Shown here piece after piece: positions 1-6,434 of a stretch of DNA of 64,000 bases. Location: positions 372,001-436,000 of the forward strand of contig NZ_VOHL01000001.1 in NCBI RefSeq assembly GCF_007859195.1, written 5' to 3'. Under the pieces are notes generated by a model that was given only the letters and a program-made list of their open reading frames with translations, was not told where the DNA came from and ran no database searches. Within the stretch, counting starts at the first letter, position 1. Each line of letters begins with the position of its first letter. Source of the stretch: Streptococcus cuniculipharyngis (GTDB taxonomy: Bacteria > Bacillota > Bacilli > Lactobacillales > Streptococcaceae). The translations under genes were made by a program, and so were the position numbers.

Positions 1-1624
1 CAATCTCATCATCAGCTATCTCATCTGGTAAATGCTCTGCTAAAACAGCATAGTACATCTGACTTTCTTGCTCCGACAGGCCTAGATCTTGCAACTGATT
101 GGGTTCAAGGCTTCCTTGCTCCTTAAGAATAAGGTAAAGCTGAGCCAATTCTGGGGTTTGAAACACCAAATCCTCCCGCTGCTTAAATTCAGCCAGAAGG
201 GACGGGTGATGGAGAAGTCGATGAAACAAATGCATTTCAGCCCGTAACAAAGGGGATTTCAAGGCAATTACCGACGTCTCCAAGATCTGTGAAGATTCCG
301 GCCTCCGCATCTGTTTAGCCGAAGTTTGTCGTTTTTTCAGCCGCTCCTGATTGACAACCAACTCCACCTGCTTATAATTAAGGCTCGGTAGCAAATCAGC
401 TAGTTGATGAATGTAAATATCCTGACGAGACACAGACTTTTCTTCTGTAATAATAGGAGCCATTTGCTCCACATAGGCCAGCTGAGCCTGAAGATTATCC
501 AAATTGACTGGCAAATAATAGTGCAAAAAGAACTCTATCTTACTAATTCGTGAATGGGTTAGCAATTCTGCCAATTGTTCAGGAGAATTTTTTTGTATAA
601 ATTCATCTGGATCCATTTGCTGAGGTAAACGGACAATTTCCACCGACATTTCCTCAAGCAAAGCCAAGGACTTGGCAATCGCTTCCTGACCAGCCCCATC
701 ACCATCATAGACCAAAACCAGTTTCTGACTGTATCGTCTGAGGTGGTTGACATGTTCAGAGGTCAGAGCGGTCCCCATAGAAGCCACACTATTTTCCAAT
801 CCAGCCCGGTAGGCCGCAATCACATCCATGAAACCTTCCATCAAATAAAGTTCCTTGGTTTTATGAGCCACAGCTTTAGCTCGATCCAAATGATAGAGCT
901 CATAGGACTTATTAAAAATACTGGTTTTTCGCGTGTTTTTATATTTAGCCTGTTGGCTATCCTTTTCCGACCAGATACGACCTGAAAAGGCAATTACTCT
1001 CCCCTGATCATCCGTCAAGGGAAACATAATACGATTTTGAAAGCTATCAAAGACCCTTCCTTGATTGGAAACTTGAAAGAGACCTGAATTAAAGATAGTC
1101 TCCTCTGAATACTGCCCCTTAACTTTCTGATAAAGGTAATCTGCTTGTTCAGGCGCTAAACCAATTTTAAAATAATTGATTAGCTCGTCGGTCAAACCCC
1201 GCTGATAAAGGTAGTCTTTGGCCAATTGCCCCAATCTCGTCGTCATCAAAATCGCATGATAAAAATTACTGGCTTCTGTATGAATATCATACAATTCTTG
1301 ATGGGGATGATGAGGACGTCTCCCTTCATCTCCAAAATCGACCCTCATGCCTAGCCGCTCAGCTAGAATTTTAACACTGTCATTAAAGCTAATCTGACGG
1401 TATTCCTCTAAAAAATGGAAAACATCCCCAGATTTTCCACAACCAAAACAATGATAAAACTGCTTATCTTCAACAACATTGAAGGAGGGCGTTTTTTCCT
1501 TATGAAACGGGCACCTCCCCAAATAATTGCGACCCGAACGTACCAAAGGAACAAACTCACCAATCACTTCCACAATGTTCGTTTGATTTTTGATATCGGT
1601 GATTAGTTCTTTATGAATTGCCAA
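1..1624 (-). CDS. dnaG: DNA primase DnaG (5' part; 3' end lies outside the window)
   Basis: DnaG makes the RNA primers for chromosome replication. The reading frame runs off the left edge of the window, so the C-terminal helicase-binding part is incomplete. The N-terminus has the CHC2 zinc motif (Cys38, His41, Cys59, Cys62). The Toprim core follows, with EGFMD and, further on, VYDGDGAGQ carrying the metal-binding acidic residues. I placed the start at a TTG (1622-1624) because MAIHKELITDIK matches the usual primase N-terminus and a G-rich stretch (GGGGGTGG) lies just upstream. An extended -10 box (TGT then TATAAT, 1674-1679) with TTTACA at 1697-1702 is a good promoter. It diverges from mscL. 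In streptococci rpoD usually follows, beyond the left edge. Confidence 0.95.
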   Translation of the reverse strand, partial: MAIHKELITDIKNQTNIVEVIGEFVPLVRSGRNYLGRCPFHKEKTPSFNVVEDKQFYHCFGCGKSGDVFHFLEEYRQISFNDSVKILAERLGMRVDFGDEGRRPHHPHQELYDIHTEASNFYHAILMTTRLGQLAKDYLYQRGLTDELINYFKIGLAPEQADYLYQKVKGQYSEETIFNSGLFQVSNQGRVFDSFQNRIMFPLTDDQGRVIAFSGRIWSEKDSQQAKYKNTRKTSIFNKSYELYHLDRAKAVAHKTKELYLMEGFMDVIAAYRAGLENSVASMGTALTSEHVNHLRRYSQKLVLVYDGDGAGQEAIAKSLALLEEMSVEIVRLPQQMDPDEFIQKNSPEQLAELLTHSRISKIEFFLHYYLPVNLDNLQAQLAYVEQMAPIITEEKSVSRQDIYIHQLADLLPSLNYKQVELVVNQERLKKRQTSAKQMRRPESSQILETSVIALKSPLLRAEMHLFHRLLHHPSLLAEFKQREDLVFQTPELAQLYLILKEQGSLEPNQLQDLGLSEQESQMYYAVLAEHLPDEIADDEI

Positions 1625-1673
1625 TTAACCACCCCCACGTCAGACTTTTTTACAATTAATACACTTAAATGTT

Positions 1674-1702
1674 ATTATAACATAGGAAAAATAACTTGTA
1701 AA
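1674..1702 (-). promoter_or_regulatory. dnaG promoter
   Basis: On the minus strand TTTACA (1697-1702) and TATAAT (1674-1679) are 17 bases apart, and the -10 has an upstream TG extension. The leader to the TTG start is about 45 bases. Confidence 0.7.
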
Positions 1703-1719
1703 ATAAAAGAACATCTTAC

Positions 1720-1748
1720 TTGCTTTGACCATTAAAATCTTGTATAAT
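1720..1748 (+). promoter_or_regulatory. mscL promoter
   Basis: TTGCTT (1720-1725) and TATAAT (1743-1748) are separated by 17 bases, about 36 bases before the mscL start codon. Confidence 0.65.
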
Positions 1749-1784
1749 GTTACACGAATCAATTTTTAGAAAGGATAACTCTCC

Positions 1785-2138
1785 ATGATTAAAGAACTTA
1801 AAGATTTCTTGTTCAAGGGTAACATCGTTGATCTTGCTGTAGCCGTGATTATCGGTGGAGCTTTCGGTGCAATCGTGACTTCGTTGGTAACTGATATCAT
1901 CACGCCAATTATTGGTATGGTTATTGGTCAACCAGATTTCTCTGGCATCATGCTCGGATCAATCGCTATTGGTAACTTCATCAATGCTGTGGTTAACTTC
2001 CTTATCGTTGGTACTGTATTGTTCTTCATCGTTAAAGCTGCCAATAAGGCAATGAAAACACCTGCTGAAGAAACTCCTGCTGGACCAACACAAGAAGAAC
2101 TTCTTGCTGAAATCCGTGATTTGTTGGCTAAAAAATAA
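1785..2138 (+). CDS. mscL: Large-conductance mechanosensitive channel MscL
   Basis: MscL is a homopentameric membrane channel that opens under membrane tension and releases solutes on hypo-osmotic shock. The 117-residue protein is near the usual length. It has the conserved N-terminal helix (KELKDFLFKGNIVDLAVAV), TM1 with the small-residue gate region (residues about 15-45), a periplasm-like loop, TM2 (about 65-90) and a charged C-terminal helix. The start is supported by AAAGGA upstream. A stem-loop with a T-run follows directly (2156-2181), so it is a single-gene transcript. It sits between dnaG and the candidate small RNA. Confidence 0.96.
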   Translation: MIKELKDFLFKGNIVDLAVAVIIGGAFGAIVTSLVTDIITPIIGMVIGQPDFSGIMLGSIAIGNFINAVVNFLIVGTVLFFIVKAANKAMKTPAEETPAGPTQEELLAEIRDLLAKK

Positions 2139-2155
2139 GGCTAAACACACATAAG

Positions 2156-2184
2156 AAAACTCCCGTTTCCGTAGGAGTTTTTTT
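2156..2184 (+). terminator. mscL terminator
   Basis: AAAACTCC (2156-2163) pairs with GGAGTTTT (2174-2181) and is followed by more T residues: a classic intrinsic terminator. Confidence 0.85.
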
Positions 2185-2210
2185 CTTTTCTCCAATGTCA
2201 TTTAAAATTT

Positions 2211-2239
2211 TTGACAAGTTTAACCAAATAGGTTATAAT
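2211..2239 (+). promoter_or_regulatory. Consensus sigma-70 promoter of candidate small RNA
   Basis: TTGACA (2211-2216), exactly 17 bases, then TATAAT (2234-2239): a perfect match to the housekeeping consensus at both boxes and in spacing. Transcription should begin at about 2246-2247. The bases just at the start (2247-2262, ATGAAAACGATTACTT) match a catabolite-response element at all but one position, so CcpA control is possible but unproven. Confidence 0.85.
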
Positions 2240-2246
2240 AAACTCT

Positions 2247-2315
2247 ATGAAAACGATTACTTTTGTGGTCGTTTTGTTGTCTTATCAGACAACGGTCCTT
2301 AGGACCCCTGCCTAG
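2247..2315 (+). CDS. Possible leaderless 22-residue peptide in the small RNA
   Basis: A frame of 22 codons starts at ATG 2247, seven bases after the -10 hexamer, where transcription should begin, and stops at TAG 2313-2315. The peptide starts MKTITFVVVLLSYQ and has a short hydrophobic core. There is no ribosome-binding site, so translation would have to be leaderless. The spacing is the same as at five larger genes in the window. The start of this frame also forms the 5' arm of hairpin 1, so the reading frame may be a coincidence of an RNA gene. Confidence 0.25.
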   Translation: MKTITFVVVLLSYQTTVLRTPA

Positions 2316-2400
2316 TAAGACTTCCTCCTTGCTAGCCAGAGTTCTTGGCTACTCTGACTAACACACCCAAATTTTTAAAGAGTTAGCCCAATCAGTCCTA

Positions 2401-2456
2401 CCCTAAACCATGCTGCCACTATCTCTACAATCTTGGCATGGTTTAGGGCTTTTTTA
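2401..2456 (+). terminator. Terminator of the candidate small RNA
   Basis: CCCTAAACCATGC (2401-2413) pairs perfectly over 13 bases with GCATGGTTTAGGG (2436-2448), followed by C and six T residues. The loop is 22 bases. It faces the rpsU terminator. Confidence 0.9.
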
Positions 2457-2466
2457 TCGTCGACAT

Positions 2467-2493
2467 AATAAAAAGGTAAGGAAATTCCTTACC
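2467..2493 (-). terminator. rpsU terminator
   Basis: The palindrome GGTAAGGAAATTCCTTACC (2475-2493) is followed on the minus strand by a run of T (2474-2467). Confidence 0.85.
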
Positions 2494-2512
2494 AGTTATC
2501 TAATATCATCAA

Positions 2513-2689
2513 TTAGAATTTTTTACGTTTGCGAGCTGCTTCTGATTTACGTTTGCGTTTTACAGAAGGTTTTTCGTAGAATTCACGTTTACGTGATTCT
2601 TGAAGTGTACCAGCTTTAGTAACAGAACGTTTGAAACGACGAAGAGCATCGTCAAGCGATTCATTCTTGCGTACAACTGTTTTTGACAT
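2513..2689 (-). CDS. rpsU: 30S ribosomal protein S21
   Basis: S21 is a small basic protein of the 30S platform near the anti-Shine-Dalgarno end of 16S rRNA. The 58-residue protein begins [19 protein letters not shown] and ends in the lysine/arginine-rich tail typical of the family. I chose ATG 2687-2689, with GAGGGGAGTG upstream, over a longer frame from 2713 that would add a non-conserved extension. The promoter TTGACA (2761-2766), 17 bases, TATTCT (2738-2743) abuts the end of the upstream UDG-family gene, so rpsU has its own promoter and terminator. Confidence 0.95.
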
Positions 2690-2737
2690 GTGTTTCACTC
2701 CCCTCAATTTCAATGTAACATTTTCACGTTCCTTAAT

Positions 2738-2766
2738 AGAATAACTAAATTTTCTCTCTTTGTCAA
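2738..2766 (-). promoter_or_regulatory. rpsU promoter
   Basis: Minus-strand TTGACA (2761-2766) and TATTCT (2738-2743) are 17 bases apart; a leader of about 42 bases ends in a strong ribosome-binding site. Confidence 0.75.
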
Positions 2767-2771
2767 CTATT

Positions 2772-3365
2772 TTAGCTAGTTCTTACCAAATTTTCTCGCA
2801 CTAGACTTTGCAATTGAGGAATAAACTCCGCCTCAAACCAAGGGTGTTTGGCTAACCAGAGATTATTTCTCGGCGAAGGATGAACCAGGGGAACATAGTC
2901 CGGTAAATAATCATGATAACAGGCTACCCGTTCCGTTACAGAACGCTTGTCTGCCAAATAATAGTCCTGAGCATATTGCCCCACCAAGAGGGTCAGTCTA
3001 ATCTTTGGCATTAATTCGATGAGACGTGGATGCCAACTTGGAGCCACGAATGGTCTAGGTGGCAAGTCCCCCGACTTAGCCTTGCCAGGATAGTAGAAAT
3101 CCATGGGTAAAAGGGCAATCTGACCTGATTCATAGAATTCCTCCTCACCCACGCCCAACCAGTCTCTCAACCGATCGCCACTCCGATCTCGAAAACACTG
3201 ACCTGCTTCTTGGGTCTTTATTCCTGGTGCCTGACCAATAATCAATAAACTAGCCTGCTCATCTACCTGAAACAAGGGAGCTAGCCCCGCAGCAGTGTAT
3301 GTCTGATTCCGAGGATCTTGACAAATCTCCTGCTTGATGGTTACTAATTTTTCTTGAAATACCAT
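2772..3365 (-). CDS. Uracil-DNA-glycosylase-family protein
   Basis: The 197-residue protein belongs to the UDG superfamily, whose members cut uracil or other damaged bases from DNA. Visible motifs are the motif-I-like GQAPG (residues 65-69) and, towards the C-terminus, HPSPRN, which matches the motif-II loop. Length fits the short UDG-like family rather than classical Ung. No iron-sulfur cysteine set is apparent. Substrate specificity cannot be told. There is no ribosome-binding site: TAGAAT (3372-3377) ends six bases before the ATG, and CTGACA (3395-3400) lies 17 bases further up, so the mRNA is probably leaderless. The gene lies alone between the PTS gene terminator and rpsU. Confidence 0.85.
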
Positions 3366-3371
3366 GTGACT

Positions 3372-3400
3372 ATTCTACCAAAATCTATCCCTGTTGTCAG
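3372..3400 (-). promoter_or_regulatory. Promoter of UDG-family gene, leaderless layout
   Basis: CTGACA (3395-3400), 17 bases, TAGAAT (3372-3377) preceded by TGG (extended -10), then six bases (AGTCAC) and ATG. Confidence 0.65.
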
Positions 3401-3410
3401 CCTTAACCAA

Positions 3411-3442
3411 AAGGTCTCCCTAGCCTTAACTAGAAAAGACCC
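3411..3442 (-). terminator. Terminator of the malQ-malP-EEP-EIICBA operon
   Basis: On the minus strand GGTCTTTTCTAG can pair with CTAGGGAGACC (with G-U pairs), followed by TTTT. It lies just after the EIICBA stop codon. Confidence 0.65.
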
Positions 3443-3449
3443 TCTGTCA

Positions 3450-5618
3450 TTATAATTCTACCTGAGCTAGCAGGTGCCCTGGTTCAACCTGTCCTAAATC
3501 TTGAAGATGGACTGCCTTGATTTCAACCATGTTGGTAAAGGCAACGATAATAGTGGTCTCCCGCTGAGCTGATTTAATGGCATCAAGATCAGCAACCAGC
3601 AACAAATCACCAACTTCTACTCGCTGACCATCAACTACCTTGCTAGAAAAAGGTACGCCATTTAGGGCCACAGTATCCAAACCAACATGAATCAGTACTT
3701 CCAGTCCATTATCGGTCAATAGGCCAATAGCATGCTTGGTGGGGAAAACACTGGTAACCACTCCCGCAATCGGAGCATAAATCTTCCCCTCACTAGGTTC
3801 AATGGCATACCCATCACCCATCATTTTTTGAGAAAAGACGGGATCCTTAACCTCAGTAATTGATTGGGCTCTACCAGCAGCGACACTATACACATCCACC
3901 ACTTCGCCTTTAAAACGAGGATTAAGCTCGAGATTTGGCTGACGACTGGTTACCACCTCTGGGATAGGAACTCCTGAGTCCAAGACATCTTGAATATCAG
4001 ATTTCAAAACATCAGCCTTAGGCCCGTAAACCACTTGAACGCCGTTACCTTTGACAATCAGTCCCATAGCCCCTGTTTGTTTCCAAGATGCTTCATCACT
4101 AACCTTTTCAGTATCCTTGACACTAACTCTGAGCCGAGTCATACAAGCATCAACATCCAAAATATTATCTGGGCCACCCAGGAAATGAATAATTTGCGCT
4201 ACTTGTGAGTTTACAGGAGCTTGGCCACTGACATCAGACTCACCATCTTGTCCTGTTTCAGTGTCATAATTCCCATTGCGACCTGCTGTCGCTAAATTAA
4301 ATTTTTGAATCATAACATTAGCAATCAGGTACATCACCACAGCAAATAGGGCAGATACCCAGATAAAGTTAACAATATCCATGCCAATCCCTGCCTTAAT
4401 AGCCATCGGAGTTCTTGTCAAAAACTCAATATTACCAAAGGAATGGACACGTAGGTTAACCAAATCAGCCATAGCAAATGCCAACCCTTGTACCACTGCA
4501 TAGACAATATAGAGGGGCATTGCTGCAAACATAAACATGTATTCAATTGGCTCTGTCACCCCAGTTAAAAAGACCGCCAAAGCTGATGAAATAAACATCC
4601 CTTTATACTTATGTTTTTTGTCAGCATCAACATTGCGGTACATGGCTAAGGTCAACCCCATGAGAATACCGCTTGAGCCAATCATTTGTCCCACCTTGAA
4701 GCGTGCTGGGGTGACTGTTTCAAGCAATTGACGATACTGACTCATGTCACCCGCATCCTTGAGATTAATCAAGTCAGTTACCCAAGCCAACCAGAGGGGA
4801 TCCTGACCAAAAACCTGTGATCCTTGTTGGGCACCAGTCAAGATATCATAGGTTCCTCCCAGTGATGTATAATTCATCGGAATAGTCAACATATGGTGCA
4901 GACCAAACGGAAGCAAGAGGCGCTCTAAGGTACCATAAATAAAGGGAGCCAAAATTGGGGCAGTATCTTGAGAATTAGCAATCCATTTCCCAAAACCATT
5001 AATCCCCGTTTGAATCAAAGGCCAGAAAACAGCCAAAACCAAGGCTACCAAAACTGAACGATAAATCACCACAAAAGGCACAAATCGCTTACCATTGAAA
5101 AAGGTCAAGACATCCGGCAACTTACGATAATTGTAGTATTTGTTAAAGGCAGTTGCCCCAACAAAACCTGCAATAATCCCAACAAAAACCCCCATATTAA
5201 GAGCTGGCTGCCCTAGGACATTAATAAAATAATTAGCAACAGGAATCTGGCTACCAAAAACCGTGTTGACATGGGCCTTACTGTCTGCCAACATGTCCAA
5301 GGTTACCCCGAAGAAATTTCCCGTAATCAGATTGATTAAGATAAAGGCCAAGCCGGCGGAAAAAGCTCCTCCAGCTCGTTCTTTAGCCCAACTCCCTCCA
5401 ATAGCCAGGGCAAACAATAGATGAAGATTCCCAATCACACCCCAACCAATTTGGGCAATAATATTCCCTATCCGAGCAAGCAACTCTGAATTAGGACTCA
5501 ATAAGGGCAAGGAATTCCCAATACTAACCATCAAACCTGCGGCTGGCATGACCGCAATAACAACCATCAAACATTTGCCGAATTTTTGCCAAAACTCAAA
5601 ACTAAACAGTTTTTTCAT
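3450..5618 (-). CDS. malT: PTS EIICBA transporter, glucose/maltose type (MalT-like)
   Basis: This 722-residue permease imports and phosphorylates a sugar at the expense of phosphoenolpyruvate. EIIC fills residues 1 to about 440 with many membrane segments and the signature GVTEPIEY (353-360). EIIB follows (about 470-550) with the phospho-cysteine in DACMTRLRVSV (Cys492). EIIA closes the protein (about 590-722) with His644 in LIHVGLDTV and the neighbouring His629. It is the last gene of the malQ-malP-EEP operon, 10 bases after the EEP gene. That setting supports maltose (MalT) over plain glucose as substrate, which is inference; ptsG is the alternative name. ATG is preceded by GGAGAAGTAAG. Confidence 0.88.
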   Translation of the reverse strand: MKKLFSFEFWQKFGKCLMVVIAVMPAAGLMVSIGNSLPLLSPNSELLARIGNIIAQIGWGVIGNLHLLFALAIGGSWAKERAGGAFSAGLAFILINLITGNFFGVTLDMLADSKAHVNTVFGSQIPVANYFINVLGQPALNMGVFVGIIAGFVGATAFNKYYNYRKLPDVLTFFNGKRFVPFVVIYRSVLVALVLAVFWPLIQTGINGFGKWIANSQDTAPILAPFIYGTLERLLLPFGLHHMLTIPMNYTSLGGTYDILTGAQQGSQVFGQDPLWLAWVTDLINLKDAGDMSQYRQLLETVTPARFKVGQMIGSSGILMGLTLAMYRNVDADKKHKYKGMFISSALAVFLTGVTEPIEYMFMFAAMPLYIVYAVVQGLAFAMADLVNLRVHSFGNIEFLTRTPMAIKAGIGMDIVNFIWVSALFAVVMYLIANVMIQKFNLATAGRNGNYDTETGQDGESDVSGQAPVNSQVAQIIHFLGGPDNILDVDACMTRLRVSVKDTEKVSDEASWKQTGAMGLIVKGNGVQVVYGPKADVLKSDIQDVLDSGVPIPEVVTSRQPNLELNPRFKGEVVDVYSVAAGRAQSITEVKDPVFSQKMMGDGYAIEPSEGKIYAPIAGVVTSVFPTKHAIGLLTDNGLEVLIHVGLDTVALNGVPFSSKVVDGQRVEVGDLLLVADLDAIKSAQRETTIIVAFTNMVEIKAVHLQDLGQVEPGHLLAQVEL

Positions 5619-5628
5619 CTTACTTCTC

Positions 5629-6420
5629 CTACAGTTTTATTTCCACCTCAACCCCAAAATGATCCGAAACTGGGGGATAATTTTTACCGTTAAAAATCAC
5701 CTGACTACTTAATACATCCTGCTCCTGGGTTAGGAAAATATAGTCCAAGCGTTTTTGGGCCAGATGCCCCTCCCAACCATCAATAGCCTTAGCAGCAGTG
5801 ATGCCATCATCTTTCACCTGAGCCAACTCATAGGTATCCACAAGACCCAGCTCAAGAATTGCCTGATAGGCCAGAGGATTGGAGCAAGCATCCGTATTAA
5901 AATCACCCATAAGAAGTGCCAGTCGATTAGTTGACACGCGATTTAAAATCGTTCTAATATTGCTGAGCTGGTTTTCTTCCGTACTGTCAGGCAGATTAAT
6001 GTGACAAGAATAACAATCAATCAATCTCCCCTTATAAGACAGGGTGAGACCGATAATCTTACGAGATAAAATAGAATCCACGCTCTGGTGTTGACTACAG
6101 TAAAACTCATCCACAGCATAGACCGGCAACTTGGTCAAAATAGCCAGACCTTCCTCATATCGACCATAGCCGATATGAGAATAAGTCCAATAAAAGGAAT
6201 AAGATAGCCCGCTCAGACGATTAAGTTTGTCAACCAATAACAGCCCATAATTATCTTCTTTAAGCTGCGGGGTTACTAACAGACTGTCCAAGGATTGATT
6301 AACCTCTTGGAGTGCAATCACATCGTAGGACTTTTCTGCCAAAACCTGGGCCAAAAGGTCTAATTTTTCATCTTGGTGGTCTTCCAACCAGGCATGAACA
6401 TTGAGAGTTAATAATTTCAT
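5629..6420 (-). CDS. Endonuclease/exonuclease/phosphatase-family protein
   Basis: A 263-residue EEP-fold hydrolase. Key family motifs are visible: LNVHAW at the N-terminus, the metal-binding Glu in VIALQEVN, GDFNTDA in the second half and the catalytic SDHFGVEVEI near the end. Relatives cleave DNA, phosphoinositides or other phosphodiesters, and I cannot tell the substrate here. No signal peptide, so it is cytoplasmic. It is embedded between malP (14 bases upstream) and the EIICBA gene (10 bases downstream), so it is co-expressed with maltodextrin catabolism. The ATG has GGAGAGTG seven bases upstream. Confidence 0.85.
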   Translation of the reverse strand: MKLLTLNVHAWLEDHQDEKLDLLAQVLAEKSYDVIALQEVNQSLDSLLVTPQLKEDNYGLLLVDKLNRLSGLSYSFYWTYSHIGYGRYEEGLAILTKLPVYAVDEFYCSQHQSVDSILSRKIIGLTLSYKGRLIDCYSCHINLPDSTEENQLSNIRTILNRVSTNRLALLMGDFNTDACSNPLAYQAILELGLVDTYELAQVKDDGITAAKAIDGWEGHLAQKRLDYIFLTQEQDVLSSQVIFNGKNYPPVSDHFGVEVEIKL

Positions 6421-6434
6421 GCTAACACTCTCCG

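Larger units (their letters stand above)
2246..2456 (+). ncRNA. Candidate structured small RNA, about 205-210 nt, unidentified family
   Basis: This 374-base gene-free interval contains a self-contained transcription unit: consensus promoter, a series of stem-loops and a strong terminator. Read by eye: hairpin 1 (2250-2256/2269-2275), hairpin 2 (2276-2282/2287-2293), hairpin 3 (2294-2298/2302-2306), these three abutting with no spacer; hairpin 4 (2312-2319/2328-2335, one G-U pair), hairpin 5 (2337-2342/2351-2356), a possible weak stem 2358-2362/2382-2386, then the terminator. TAGCCA (2333-2338) could instead pair with TGGCTA (2346-2351), excluding hairpins 4 and 5. The loop and 3' arm of hairpin 4 read CTTCCTCCTT (2321-2330), complementary to a Shine-Dalgarno sequence. 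It does not look like tmRNA, SRP RNA, RNase P RNA or tracrRNA. 6S RNA is not excluded by search, but the string of short hairpins does not suggest its rod shape. Confidence 0.7.

Noticed and set aside
2246-2456. Identification of the small RNA as 6S RNA, tmRNA, SRP RNA or tracrRNA
   Set aside because: None of the sequence motifs of tmRNA, SRP RNA or tracrRNA are seen, and a string of short hairpins does not suggest the rod shape of 6S. A covariance search is still needed for 6S.
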